In this document: positions 42,341 through 51,017 of the stretch, one piece after another
Position numbering within the stretch: the first letter of the stretch is position 1
How the letters are laid out: each line of letters opens with the position of its first letter
Source: Jiangella muralis
GTDB taxonomy: Bacteria; Actinomycetota; Actinomycetes; Jiangellales; Jiangellaceae
Direction of reading: 5' to 3'
DNA length: 64,000 nt
NCBI RefSeq assembly: GCF_001270745.1
Contig: NZ_KQ434751.1
Location: 579,539 to 643,538 of the forward strand
Position numbers and translations under genes: made by a program
The notes under the pieces: model-generated
Seen by the model: only the letters and a program-made list of their open reading frames with translations
Told to the model about the DNA's origin: nothing
Databases searched by the model: none

Positions 42341-43887
42341 CAGGCCGCCTCGGCGAGTCTCGCACCGAGCATGAGCGCGCCGAGGACCTTGGCGTCGACG
42401 TCGTCACCGTTGGGCACGTCGGCGACGACCTCGCCCTCCCGGAAGACCACGATGCGGTTGACCACCGCCAGCACCTCGTCCAGATCGCTGGACTGGAGGA
42501 CCACCGCCGCTCCGGCGTCGGCCGCCGCGGCGAGACGGGAGTGAACGCTCGCGATGGCGGCGACGTCCAGGCCGCGGGTCGGCTCGCACACGACCACGAC
42601 CCGAGGGGAGGTCGACAGCTCGCGCGCCAGCACCACCTTCTGGACGTTGCCGCCGGAGAGGCTGCCGACCGGTTGCAGCTCGTCCCGGCAGCGCACGTCG
42701 AACTGCTCGATCAGCTCCCGCGCGTGCCGGCGCACCGCCTGTCGCCGCATGAACCGGAACCTGGTGAAGCGCGGGTCGCCGAGCCGGTTGGCCACCAGGT
42801 TCTCGGCGATGCTGAGGTGCTTAGCGACCCCCGCACTGAGCCGGTCCTCGGGCACGAACGCCACGTCGGATGCCATGGCCCTGGCCCGCCCCCAGCGACG
42901 CTGGCGCGCACCGAAGAGACTGAGCTCGCCGCCGGCCGGCGGGCGGACCCCGGCCAGCACCTCGCACAGGAGCTGATGCCCGTGCCCGTCGATGCCGACC
43001 ACGCCGGTGATCTCGCCGGACCGGAGCTCGAGACTGACGCCACGCAACGAGGACGACGTCGGGTGGACGGCGGACAGGTCCCGCACCGCCATCGCGACCC
43101 CGAGCGGGACGCGCTCGGTGCGGCTCAGCGCGACGGTGGAGGAGCCGACCATGTCGGCGACCAGCTCGGCCTGGGTGACGGTTCCGACCCGGTGCTCGGC
43201 CACGACGGCCCCGTGCCGGATGACCGTCACGTCGTCGGCCAGCAGTTCGACCTCGTCCAGTTTGTGGGTGATGAACAGCACCGACACACCGGTGCGCTGC
43301 AGCCGCTTGACGGCGTCGAACAGGCCCTCGCGCTCCTGCGGCGCCAGCAGCGCGGTCGGCTCGTCGAGGATCAGGATCTGCGCGCCCCGGTAGAGCGCCT
43401 TGAGGATCTCGACCCGCTGCTGCTGCGACACCGTCAGGGCCGACACCCGCCGCTCGAGCGGGATCTCCACCTGGAGCTCGCGGCACAGGTCCTCGACCTT
43501 CGCTCGCGCGACGTCCCGGTCCACGACCCCCCAGGAGGTCTGCTCGGCGCCCAGCGAGATGTTGTCGAGCGCGGAGAGCTCGGGAACCAGGCCGAAGTGC
43601 TGGAACACCATGCCGATGCCCGCGGCGATCGCGTCCTTCGGCGCCGCGAACGTCCTGGGCTCGCCGTGGATGCGGATCTCACCGGAGTCCGGCGTGAGCA
43701 CCCCGAAGAGGATGTTCATCAGCGTCGACTTGCCCGCGCCGTTCTCGCCGAGGATGGCGTGCACGCTGCCCCGGCGCAGCGACAGCGACACCGATCGGTT
43801 GGCGTGCACCGGCCCGAAATGCTTGTCGACGTCCCGGAGCTCCAGCACGACCGGGGCCTGCGCGCGCATATCGTCCGGCCGGGTCAC
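42340..43887 (-). CDS. ABC importer ATPase with two nucleotide-binding domains
   Basis: A 515-residue tandem ATPase of the RbsA/NupO type. Domain 1 has Walker A GENGAGKST, an unusual signature region LTVSQQQRVEI and Walker B ILILDEPTALL. Domain 2 has a degenerate Walker A around GIDGHGHQLL, SGGNVQK and VVVCEPTRGLD, so mainly domain 1 should hydrolyse ATP. It powers the two permeases. Start is GTG 43887 (GTGA overlap with the lipoprotein stop); ATG 43869 is the alternative. Confidence 0.93.
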   Translation of the reverse strand: MTRPDDMRAQAPVVLELRDVDKHFGPVHANRSVSLSLRRGSVHAILGENGAGKSTLMNILFGVLTPDSGEIRIHGEPRTFAAPKDAIAAGIGMVFQHFGLVPELSALDNISLGAEQTSWGVVDRDVARAKVEDLCRELQVEIPLERRVSALTVSQQQRVEILKALYRGAQILILDEPTALLAPQEREGLFDAVKRLQRTGVSVLFITHKLDEVELLADDVTVIRHGAVVAEHRVGTVTQAELVADMVGSSTVALSRTERVPLGVAMAVRDLSAVHPTSSSLRGVSLELRSGEITGVVGIDGHGHQLLCEVLAGVRPPAGGELSLFGARQRRWGRARAMASDVAFVPEDRLSAGVAKHLSIAENLVANRLGDPRFTRFRFMRRQAVRRHARELIEQFDVRCRDELQPVGSLSGGNVQKVVLARELSTSPRVVVVCEPTRGLDVAAIASVHSRLAAAADAGAAVVLQSSDLDEVLAVVNRIVVFREGEVVADVPNGDDVDAKVLGALMLGARLAEAA

Positions 43888-44945
43888 GACGGGGTCAGCT
43901 CCTCGTCGTACACGCCTGCCTCGAGCTCCGCGACGAGCTCCCTGATCCGCTCCTGGATCTCCGGCGGGACCACGGCGGTGTACAACGGGGTCTCCACCAG
44001 GGAGACGGTCCCGTCCTCGACCCCGTAGACGCCGGCGGTGCCGCCCTCGAGGGTGTCCTCGTGCCAGGCGATGACGGCCCGCTCGAGTGAGGTGCCGACC
44101 TCGACCACCGCGGCGGTCAGGACGGTGTCGACGCCGCCGACCTTCGGGTCGACGACCTGTTGCTTGTCGTCCCCGATGGCCCAGAGGTCGTGTGCGGCGG
44201 CGGCCTCGAAGATGCCCTTGTCGCTGCCTCCGGCCGCGGCCACGAGCACGTCGGCACCCTGACTGATCATGTCCTCGGCCACCGCCTTGCCCTTGACCGG
44301 GTCGGTGAACGAGGCGACATAGGCCGTCAGCACCTCGACGTCGGGCGCCACCGTCGCGGCACCGACCTCGAAACCCTGGAAGTACTCGGCGATCACCGGG
44401 ATCTCCTGCCCGCCGACCATGCCGATCGTCGGGGCGCCCGACGGGTCGACCTTGTCGATCCCGGGCGTCGAGGCCATCAGGGCGGCCAGCGCCCCGCCGA
44501 GGAATCCCACCTGCGTCGAGTGGTAGGTGATCGAGTAGACGTTCTCGCAGGCGCACGCGTCGTAGTCGACGGACGCGTCGAAGATGACGAACGTCTTGTC
44601 CGGGTTGGCCTCGGCGGCCGCCTGGACCATGTCGGCCATCGCGAAGCTGCCGGTGACGATGAGACCCGCGTCTCCCGCGACGAGGTCGTCGAGCGCGGGC
44701 TGCCACTTCGTCGGGTCCGTGCCCGCCTCGACCACCTGCGCTTCGATGCCCGCCTCGTCGGCCGCCGACTCGATGCCGGCCTTCGCGCTGTCGAGGAAGC
44801 CCCCGTCACCGGTGGTTCCCGGCAGCAGCAGGGCGACGTCGGCGCCGCCGCCGGAACCGGCGGACGTCTCACTGCCACACCCCGCGGCGGTAAGCAGACA
44901 GGCAGTAGCGACCAGACCGGCCACCACTTTGTGAATGGGTCTCAT
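43884..44945 (-). CDS. BMP-family substrate-binding lipoprotein
   Basis: A 353-residue basic-membrane-protein/PnrA-like binding lipoprotein. A signal sequence ends in the lipobox LTAAGC (Cys23). VALLLPGTTGDGGFLDSAKAGIE, GSFAMADMVQAAAEANPDKTFVIFD, GFLGGALAALMA and DKGIFEAAAAHDLWAIGDD are family landmarks. PnrA-type proteins bind purine nucleosides, which fits the adenosine deaminase encoded in the same operon and the nucleoside hydrolase across the promoter. First gene of the nine-gene operon. Confidence 0.92.
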   Translation of the reverse strand: MRPIHKVVAGLVATACLLTAAGCGSETSAGSGGGADVALLLPGTTGDGGFLDSAKAGIESAADEAGIEAQVVEAGTDPTKWQPALDDLVAGDAGLIVTGSFAMADMVQAAAEANPDKTFVIFDASVDYDACACENVYSITYHSTQVGFLGGALAALMASTPGIDKVDPSGAPTIGMVGGQEIPVIAEYFQGFEVGAATVAPDVEVLTAYVASFTDPVKGKAVAEDMISQGADVLVAAAGGSDKGIFEAAAAHDLWAIGDDKQQVVDPKVGGVDTVLTAAVVEVGTSLERAVIAWHEDTLEGGTAGVYGVEDGTVSLVETPLYTAVVPPEIQERIRELVAELEAGVYDEELTPS

Positions 44946-45025
44946 CGAACCTCTCCTCGTGCCACTCGTGACAGGCGGCGGCCCTACTGAGAGCTGCCTT
45001 GTGACCTTGTGACCAGCCAGAAGAA

Positions 45026-45040
45026 GCTGGTATAACCAGT
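45026..45040. promoter_or_regulatory. GntR-type operator copy D, between the two divergent operons
   Basis: GCTGG-TATAA-CCAGT contains the perfect palindrome CTGGT-ATA-ACCAG and is the closest of the four copies to an ideal FadR-type site. It lies in the 160-bp gap, 80 bp before the BMP gene and 65 bp before the aminotransferase gene, able to control both operons. A tandem GTGACC repeat lies beside it at 45001-45014. Confidence 0.7.
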
Positions 45041-45105
45041 ATTACCGCACGAACCGGGGATGAACGTCAAGGAATCCGCCGGATGATCACAGGAGGCAGA
45101 ATTTC

Positions 45106-46431
45106 GTGACGACGATGTCTCACCAGTCCGCGATCGAGCGCTACCAGACGCTGACGCCCGGCTCACAGCAGCTCTTCGAAGCTGCGCGCACGATCGTGAG
45201 CGGTGGCGTGTCCCGCGGGACCCTGGCCTTTGCGCCGTACCCCTTCTACGCAGCCGAAGCCGGCGGCGCGACCGTCACCGACGTCGACGGCAACGAGTAC
45301 CTGGACCTGGTCAACAACTTCACCTCGCTGCCGCATGGACACGGGCACCGGCCCACCAGCAAGGCGTTCAATCAGGAGCTGACCGCGTCGAGTGCGATCG
45401 GCACGGCGCACCCGCTCGAGGCCGAGTACGCACGCGACCTCTCGGTCCGCTACCCGTCGCTGGAGCGGCTGCACTTCACCACGACCGGGTCCGAAGCCGC
45501 GGCCTTCGCGCTGCGCGTCGCCCGTGCCAACACCGGTCGTGACCGAGTCCTCAAGTTCGAGGGCGGCTTCCACGGCTGCCACAACGAGCTCTACCAGGAC
45601 ATCAACGTCCTGCCCGCGCTGGCCCCGGGCGCCGCCATCCCGTCCCGGCCCGCGTCCGCCGGGCTCGAGCCGACCTCGACGATCACCGCCGTCTACAACG
45701 ATCCCGCCGCTGTCGCCGAAGCGTTCGGCCTGTGGGGCGGTGAGATCGCCGCGGTGATCGTCGAGCCCTTCCTCGGCAACGGGTCCCTCGTCACGGCGCG
45801 GCGCGAGTTCCTCGAGGCGATCTTCGAGCAGGCGCACCGGGCCGGCGCGCTGGTGGTCTTCGACGAGATCCAGTCGCTGCGGGCCGGCTACTCCGGCGCC
45901 GCGGGCGAATGGGGCTACCGGCCCGACCTCATGGCCATCGGCAAGATCATGGGCGGCGGCTTCGCCCTCGCTGCCTTCGGTGGCCGCGCGGACCTGTTCG
46001 AGGTGTTCCACCGTGGTCCGGACCCGGTCCTGCAGACGGGGACGTTCACCGCGGCTCCTCCGGTCCTCGCCGCGGGACGGGCCGCCATGGCCGCGCTCAG
46101 CCCGTCGGTGTTCGAGGACGTGTCCGGCCGCGCCGGCCGGCTGCGGGACGGACTGCGCCGGGAGGCCCGCGACCGTGGCGTCGCCGTCCACGTCAACGGC
46201 GTCGGCTCCATGTTCAACGTCGCCTTCACCGACGAGCCGGTCGACAGCTACCGGGCCCATCGCGCCGCGGACGCCGGGATGCTCGACGAGGTCCGCCTGC
46301 ACATGGTGAACCATGGGATCGTGATCATGCCTCGAGGCACGGGCTGCCTCTCCACGCCGGTGACCGACGACGACGTCGAGCGCGTCGTCGAAGCGTTCGG
46401 ACTCGCGATCTCGCACGTTCGGGAGGGCTGA
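45106..46431 (+). CDS. glutamate-1-semialdehyde aminomutase-like class III aminotransferase
   Basis: A 441-residue PLP enzyme of the GSA 2,1-aminomutase branch: NNFTSLPHGHGH, TTTGSEAAAFALRVARA, FEGGFHGCHNELY, VVFDEIQSLRAGYSG and AIGKIMGGGFALAAFGG with the PLP Lys. It is not tied to haem genes here; in catabolic operons such proteins transaminate amino acids, amino sugars or aminated side chains. GTG 45106 has a strong AGGAGG at 45091. First gene of a five-gene operon that ends with nucleoside hydrolase and a channel-like gene. Confidence 0.87.
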   Translation: MTTMSHQSAIERYQTLTPGSQQLFEAARTIVSGGVSRGTLAFAPYPFYAAEAGGATVTDVDGNEYLDLVNNFTSLPHGHGHRPTSKAFNQELTASSAIGTAHPLEAEYARDLSVRYPSLERLHFTTTGSEAAAFALRVARANTGRDRVLKFEGGFHGCHNELYQDINVLPALAPGAAIPSRPASAGLEPTSTITAVYNDPAAVAEAFGLWGGEIAAVIVEPFLGNGSLVTARREFLEAIFEQAHRAGALVVFDEIQSLRAGYSGAAGEWGYRPDLMAIGKIMGGGFALAAFGGRADLFEVFHRGPDPVLQTGTFTAAPPVLAAGRAAMAALSPSVFEDVSGRAGRLRDGLRREARDRGVAVHVNGVGSMFNVAFTDEPVDSYRAHRAADAGMLDEVRLHMVNHGIVIMPRGTGCLSTPVTDDDVERVVEAFGLAISHVREG

Positions 46432-46433
46432 GC

Positions 46434-47165
46434 ATGCTCGCCATCGACCTCTCCGGCGTCGCCGCTCTCGTGACCGGCGGCGGCAACGGCATCGGCGCCG
46501 CGTGCGTCCGCCTGCTCAGCTCCGCCGGCGCGAAGGTCACCGCGCTCGACCTCTCCGGCGGCGACGTCACCGGCGACGTGACGGACGGCGCCGTCCGCGC
46601 CGAGGCATTGCGGACGCTCGATCCGGACCGGCGCTGGTTGCTCGTCAACAACGCCGCGCTCCAGCTGGAGAAACGACTGCCCGAGACGAGCGCCGACGAG
46701 CGGCGCCGGCTGTGGGAGGTGAACGTCGAGGCCGTCATCGCCATGACCTCGGAATTCGCCGCGGCGGCCCCGCCGGCGTCGTCGGTGGTCAACCTGTGCT
46801 CCGTCCTCGGCGTGACCGGCGATCCCGCGCTGGCGGGCTACACGGTCACCAAGGGGGCGGTCGCGAACTTCACCAGGACCGCCGCGCTCGAGTACGCCGG
46901 CCGGCTCCGGGTGAACGCCGTCCTCCCCGGAGCGATCCGGACGCCACTCACGACCCGCGCATGGGCCGCCGCGCCGGACCCGGCGGAGGCCGAGCGACGG
47001 ATGACGGCGCTCTACCCGGCTGGTCGCATCGGAGAACCGGAGGACGTCGCCGGTCTCGTCGCGTTCCTGGCCAGCCCGCTCGCCACCTTCATCACGGGTG
47101 CTCTCCTGGCTGTCGACGGAGGTCTGCTGGCCGCCAACCCGGAATGGGGGCTGGAGCGGCTGTGA
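46434..47165 (+). CDS. SDR-family oxidoreductase
   Basis: A 243-residue classical short-chain dehydrogenase: NAD(P) loop TGGGNGIG near residues 15-22, NNAA at about 73, catalytic Ser in NLCSVLG, YTVTK with catalytic Tyr and Lys, and PGAIRTPL. It would oxidise or reduce a hydroxyl or carbonyl of the operon's substrate. It starts 2 bp after the aminotransferase stop and its own stop overlaps the next start (GTGA). Confidence 0.9.
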   Translation: MLAIDLSGVAALVTGGGNGIGAACVRLLSSAGAKVTALDLSGGDVTGDVTDGAVRAEALRTLDPDRRWLLVNNAALQLEKRLPETSADERRRLWEVNVEAVIAMTSEFAAAAPPASSVVNLCSVLGVTGDPALAGYTVTKGAVANFTRTAALEYAGRLRVNAVLPGAIRTPLTTRAWAAAPDPAEAERRMTALYPAGRIGEPEDVAGLVAFLASPLATFITGALLAVDGGLLAANPEWGLERL

Positions 47166-47809
47166 CCCGGATCGTCGATCTGACCATTCCCCTCCGGGAC
47201 GGCATGGACGCCTTCCCCGGCGAGCCGACCGCCCGGTTCACGCCGTTCTCCACCCTGGACGACGGTGGCATCGAGATGTGGGACGTCGCGCTCTTCAGCC
47301 AGCTCGGGACGCACGTCGACGCTCCCCGTCACTTCGTCGCGGGCGGCGACACCGTCGAGCGGATCGACCTCGCCGCGTGTGTGGGGCCGGCCGTCGTCGT
47401 CGACGCCGACGGCCCCGCGATCGACCGCCACCACCTGATCCCGCACGAGCAGGCCATCCGCACGAGCACCCGCGTGCTCGTCCGCACCGGCTGGTCCCGC
47501 CGCTACGGCACGCCCGCGTTCTGGACCGGCTTTCCCGAGCTGACGCTGCCGGCGATCGAGCTGCTGATGGCCTGGGGCGTGCGGTTCGTCGGTCTCGACA
47601 CGCCGACGCCCAGCGCGACGGCCCTGCACGAGACCCATCACCGTCTGCTCGGAGCGGGCATCGTCCTGGTCGAGTGCCTCACCAACCTCGACCAGCTCTC
47701 GAGCTCGCCGTACCTGGTCTGCCTGCCGCTGCCCCTGGTGGGGCTGGACGGCGCACCGGTACGCGCCATCGCCATCGAATCCCCGTCCGAAGTGGAGAAC
47801 GCGCCATGA
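47162..47809 (+). CDS. cyclase-family hydrolase (kynurenine-formamidase-like fold)
   Basis: A 215-residue member of the cyclase/arylformamidase family. The metal-binding motif is GTHVDAPRHF, with downstream LDTPTPSAT and HHRLLGAGIVLVECLTNLD. Family members hydrolyse N-formyl aromatic amines, isatin or amide-like rings. In this operon it could hydrolyse a formamide or ring intermediate from base breakdown; that is inference. GTG start overlaps the SDR stop, and its stop overlaps the nucleoside hydrolase start. Confidence 0.87.
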   Translation: MTRIVDLTIPLRDGMDAFPGEPTARFTPFSTLDDGGIEMWDVALFSQLGTHVDAPRHFVAGGDTVERIDLAACVGPAVVVDADGPAIDRHHLIPHEQAIRTSTRVLVRTGWSRRYGTPAFWTGFPELTLPAIELLMAWGVRFVGLDTPTPSATALHETHHRLLGAGIVLVECLTNLDQLSSSPYLVCLPLPLVGLDGAPVRAIAIESPSEVENAP

Positions 47810-48768
47810 CCAAGGTCATCATCGACACGGACACCGGGGTCGACGACGGGATGGGCCTCATCTACGGCATCCTGTCCCCCGAGCTCGAGATCGTCGCCGT
47901 GACGACCAGTTTCGGCAACGTCGACGTCGACAAGGTCACCAGGAACACCGCCGTGATCATGGAGCGGCTGGGCTGCGACGTGCCGCTGGCCAAGGGCGCG
48001 GGGCAGGGTCTCGCCGGAGGCACGGCCGACTACGTGCCGCAGATCCACGGCGAGGACGGCTTCGGCAACGCGAATCTCCCCGACCCGGCCTACGCGACGC
48101 TCGTCGACACCACCGCCGCCCAGCTCACCGTCGACCTGGCCCGGCAGCATCCCGGCCAGCTGACCTACATCGGGCTGGGGCCGCTGACCAACCTGGCCAT
48201 CGCCCTGCTGCTCGACCCCGAGCTTCCGTCCCGCCTGACCAAGGTCGTCTGGATGGGCGGCGCCGTCCGGGTGCCCGGCAACCAGACTCCCGTCGCCGAA
48301 GCCGACGCCCTGCACGACCCGGAGGCCGCCGCCCTCTGCGTCGCCGCGGGCTGGGACTTCCTCCAGATCGGCCTCGACGTCACCAACGACACCATCTTCG
48401 AGGCCGAGCACCTCGACGAGGTGTCCGCCGCCGCGACGCCGGCAGCCGAGCTCGTCGCGGCCGGCGCGCCGTTGTACATGTCGTTCTACGAGCAGATCTT
48501 CGGTCGCTACTCGTGCGCCATGCACTCGCCGCTGACGGTGGGCGTGGTCGCGCATCCGGAGCTGATCACGGCCGAAGAGACCCTCCCCATGGTGGTGGAG
48601 ACGCAGGGGCTCTACACGCGCGGCATGACGATCGCCGACTGGCGTCCCGGCCAGGACTCCGACGCCCGCGACTGGGGCGACAGCCCTCGGGTCCGCATCG
48701 CGTTCGACGTCGACCGGGCCACCTTCGTCAGGCGGTTCGTGGACCGCGTCACAGGGAAAGGCGCGTGA
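47806..48768 (+). CDS. inosine-uridine-type nucleoside hydrolase
   Basis: A 320-residue nucleoside hydrolase. The calcium site is DTDTGVDDGMGL (usually DTDxGxDDAxA), with TTSFGNV, THE-equivalent QIHGEDGFGN, GLGPLTNLAIAL, VWMGGAV and EADALHDPEAAA. It splits the N-glycosidic bond of ribonucleosides to free base and ribose in the cytoplasm. It complements the importer and deaminases of the divergent operon. ATGA overlap upstream, GTGA overlap downstream. Confidence 0.92.
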   Translation: MTKVIIDTDTGVDDGMGLIYGILSPELEIVAVTTSFGNVDVDKVTRNTAVIMERLGCDVPLAKGAGQGLAGGTADYVPQIHGEDGFGNANLPDPAYATLVDTTAAQLTVDLARQHPGQLTYIGLGPLTNLAIALLLDPELPSRLTKVVWMGGAVRVPGNQTPVAEADALHDPEAAALCVAAGWDFLQIGLDVTNDTIFEAEHLDEVSAAATPAAELVAAGAPLYMSFYEQIFGRYSCAMHSPLTVGVVAHPELITAEETLPMVVETQGLYTRGMTIADWRPGQDSDARDWGDSPRVRIAFDVDRATFVRRFVDRVTGKGA

Positions 48769-50144
48769 CGTTCCTCATCGTCGGCGAGACCCCCGCCGCA
48801 CGCAAGGTCTGCGCCACGCTCGAGGCCCAGTGCTCCATCGTGCATCTCATGGCGCCCACCGACGCCGAACTGGCGCGCACCCTCGCGTCGCCCTTGACGG
48901 CCGCGGCGATCCTCGTGCGCGAGGACGTCCACGCCCTGCGCTACGCGCTGGCGATCGCGCACCTCGCGCCGGCGCTCCAACAGGTCGTGACGGTGTTCGA
49001 CCGCACCATGGCCGGCCAGCTGCGGTCGTTCCTGCCGCAGTGCACGGTGTTCTCCCCCGCGTCGATCGCGGCCCCCAGCATCGCCGGACCGAGTCTCGAC
49101 CCGGAGACTCTCTGGGTCAGGGCGCAGGACGACCACATCCGGCAGATCGTCAGCGCGGCGGCCGGGCGGTTCGACGTGCGCCGGACACCGGCGTCGCCGG
49201 TCAGTCGCCGGCGTCGCATCAGCAGAGCCGTCAGCTGGAACCGTCCGCGCCACCACGACACGGGGACCCGCCTGATGTTCGCGGGGCTCTTCGGGCTGCT
49301 CGCCGTTCTCCTGATCGACTGGGCCTGGCTGGCACTCGCGGGACACCACGACATCGGCAGCGCGTTCCTCGACGCGGCCCGGGTCGTCGCCACCGTGGGT
49401 CCGGGTCCGACCGGGCCGAGCGGGGTCTACGGGATCTGGTCCGGGCTGGCGATGCTCGCGACGATCGGCTTCACCGCCGTCTTCACCGCGGGCCTCATCG
49501 ACCGGCTGTTCGAGCCTCGGCTGCTGAGCATGGTCGGCGCGCGGGCGGTGCCCCGGCGGGACCACGTCATCGTGGTGGGGATGGGGCAGCTCGGCGTCCG
49601 CCTGTGCGAGCTGCTGGTCAACCTCGGCATTCCGGTGGTCGGCCTCGAACGTAGCCGGTCGGCCCGGTGGCTTCCGGTCGCGCGCAGCCTCGGGGTGCCG
49701 GTCCTGATCGGTGACGGCACCGAGCGCTCGGTCCTCCAGCGCCTGCACCTGGACCGGTGCAGGTCGCTGGCGGCCGTCGGCTCGGACGACCTCGACAACA
49801 TCTCCGTCGCCGTCGCCGCCACCGCCGTCTCCCCTGGCACGCGAGTCGTGCTCCGAGCCGGCGAGCAGGAGGCGATCGCCGAGACCCGGTCCCTCCTCCC
49901 CCTCGGCGTCATCCGCGACGTCACCGAGCTGGCCGCCGCGTTCGTCATCGCCGAATTCACCGGCGACGCGGCGGCGGCCGTCCTGACCGCGCCCGACGGC
50001 ACCTACGCGCACTACGAGTCCGGAGCCGTCCAGAAGATCGACGTGTCCAGTCGCGATGACTGCCCGCACCCCCTGCCGGCGGCCACCGGTCAGCGCTGCT
50101 CGTGCGGCCGGGCAGCCACGGCGACACTCCATACCCGGTCCTAG
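48765..50144 (+). CDS. RCK/TrkA-domain potassium-channel-like protein
   Basis: A 459-residue membrane protein. An N-terminal degenerate TrkA-N-like domain (about 1-130; FLIVGETPAARKVCATLE) is followed by a membrane segment at about 168-192, a re-entrant loop with TVGPG at 210-214 where channels have TVGYG, and a second segment at about 222-245. A complete TrkA-N/RCK domain follows from 266 (VIVVGMGQLGVRLCELL, IGDGTERSVL). The altered filter suggests changed selectivity or a sensing role. Translational coupling (GTGA) to the nucleoside hydrolase gene is unexpected and could reflect NAD, nucleotide or ion sensing. Confidence 0.78.
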   Translation: MTFLIVGETPAARKVCATLEAQCSIVHLMAPTDAELARTLASPLTAAAILVREDVHALRYALAIAHLAPALQQVVTVFDRTMAGQLRSFLPQCTVFSPASIAAPSIAGPSLDPETLWVRAQDDHIRQIVSAAAGRFDVRRTPASPVSRRRRISRAVSWNRPRHHDTGTRLMFAGLFGLLAVLLIDWAWLALAGHHDIGSAFLDAARVVATVGPGPTGPSGVYGIWSGLAMLATIGFTAVFTAGLIDRLFEPRLLSMVGARAVPRRDHVIVVGMGQLGVRLCELLVNLGIPVVGLERSRSARWLPVARSLGVPVLIGDGTERSVLQRLHLDRCRSLAAVGSDDLDNISVAVAATAVSPGTRVVLRAGEQEAIAETRSLLPLGVIRDVTELAAAFVIAEFTGDAAAAVLTAPDGTYAHYESGAVQKIDVSSRDDCPHPLPAATGQRCSCGRAATATLHTRS

Positions 50145-50222
50145 CGGTTGTGCACCTGGCCCGGCCGGCCTGCCGCCCACCTGTCCTAGACTGGATCGTG
50201 CTGGTCGATCACAGGAGGGACG

Positions 50223-50387
50223 ATGGCGACGCGCAGGGTCGACGCGACTGCGATCCAGCGGTGGGCTCTCAGGGCCGCCGCGGCCTCTGCGCGTCTCGAG
50301 CGTCGCGAAGTGCCCGAAGGTCACGTCCGCTCCCGCAAGGTCGAGGAGTTCTTGGAGTCGACCCAGCCGACAGCGCCCAAGGCCTGA
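50223..50387 (+). CDS. 54-residue VbhA-like antitoxin candidate
   Basis: A small basic protein starting at ATG 50223 right after AGGAGGGACG and ending in TGATG, which overlaps the start of the Fic gene. It contains WALRAAAASARLERRE. Class I Fic antitoxins carry an inhibitory helix with S/T-x-x-x-E-G/N; here SARLER keeps Ser and Glu but has Arg last. Gene order, size and coupling match VbhA-type antitoxins that block the Fic ATP site. It is too short for most gene callers. Confidence 0.7.
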   Translation: MATRRVDATAIQRWALRAAAASARLERREVPEGHVRSRKVEEFLESTQPTAPKA

Positions 50388-51012
50388 TGTCCTTCGACCC
50401 TGAGTACGGCGAGACGCTCGTCGCCGCGGACGACCTGGAGTCCCTGACCGAGCGGGCCCGTGCGGTAGTCGGTAGTCCGGTCCGCAAGGCCGACGTCTAC
50501 GACCTGGAGCAGGCGATCTGGGCGCAGGTCGCCGCCGATCGGCTGACTGCGGTGTTGGAAGGGTCACTCACGGCCGAGGAGATCCTCACCGACCACTTCG
50601 TCCGCCACGTACACACCGACCTGTACGTCCGAATCTGGACGTGGGCCGGTCGTCATCGACGTTTGGAGACCAACGTCGGCGTCGCGCCCGAGCAGATCGC
50701 GGTCCGCTTGCGCACCGATGTCGACGACCTACGTTGGCGATGGCGACACACGGCGATCTGACCCCACGCGTCCTGGGCATCGCCTTCCACGCAATCGTGG
50801 TGCACATCCATCCGTTCATCGACGGCAACGGCCGTACCACCAGGCTGCTGGCCGACCTGGCGTTCGCGGCTACCCAGGAAAGCGATGAGCTTCTCGAGTA
50901 CGACTGGGACGTCGATCGACGCGAGTACATCCGCCTGCTCGGCCACTTCGACCTGACCCGGGACACCCAGCCGCTCGTCGACCTCGTCGGGGTGCGTCCC
51001 GTCGGCGACTAG
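50387..51012 (+). pseudogene. Fic-domain toxin interrupted by a frameshift
   Basis: The first frame from ATG 50387 encodes the Fic N-terminal half (KADVYDLEQAIWAQ, HVHTDLYVRIWTWAGRHR, TNVGVAPEQIA) and stops at 50761. The second half continues in another frame from about 50743 (THGDLTPRVLGIAFHAIVVHIHPFIDGNGRTTRLLADLAF) to 51012, with the complete catalytic motif HPFIDGNGR that AMPylates targets. The join near 50731-50750 needs one extra base, so a single-base loss is likely. The intact protein would have about 208 residues. It is either an inactivated toxin or a base-call error. The antitoxin gene is intact. Confidence 0.82.
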
Positions 51013-51017
51013 AGCGA

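Noticed and set aside
45106-46431. True glutamate-1-semialdehyde aminomutase (hemL)
   Set aside because: No haem genes nearby and the operon is catabolic; it is a paralogous aminotransferase.
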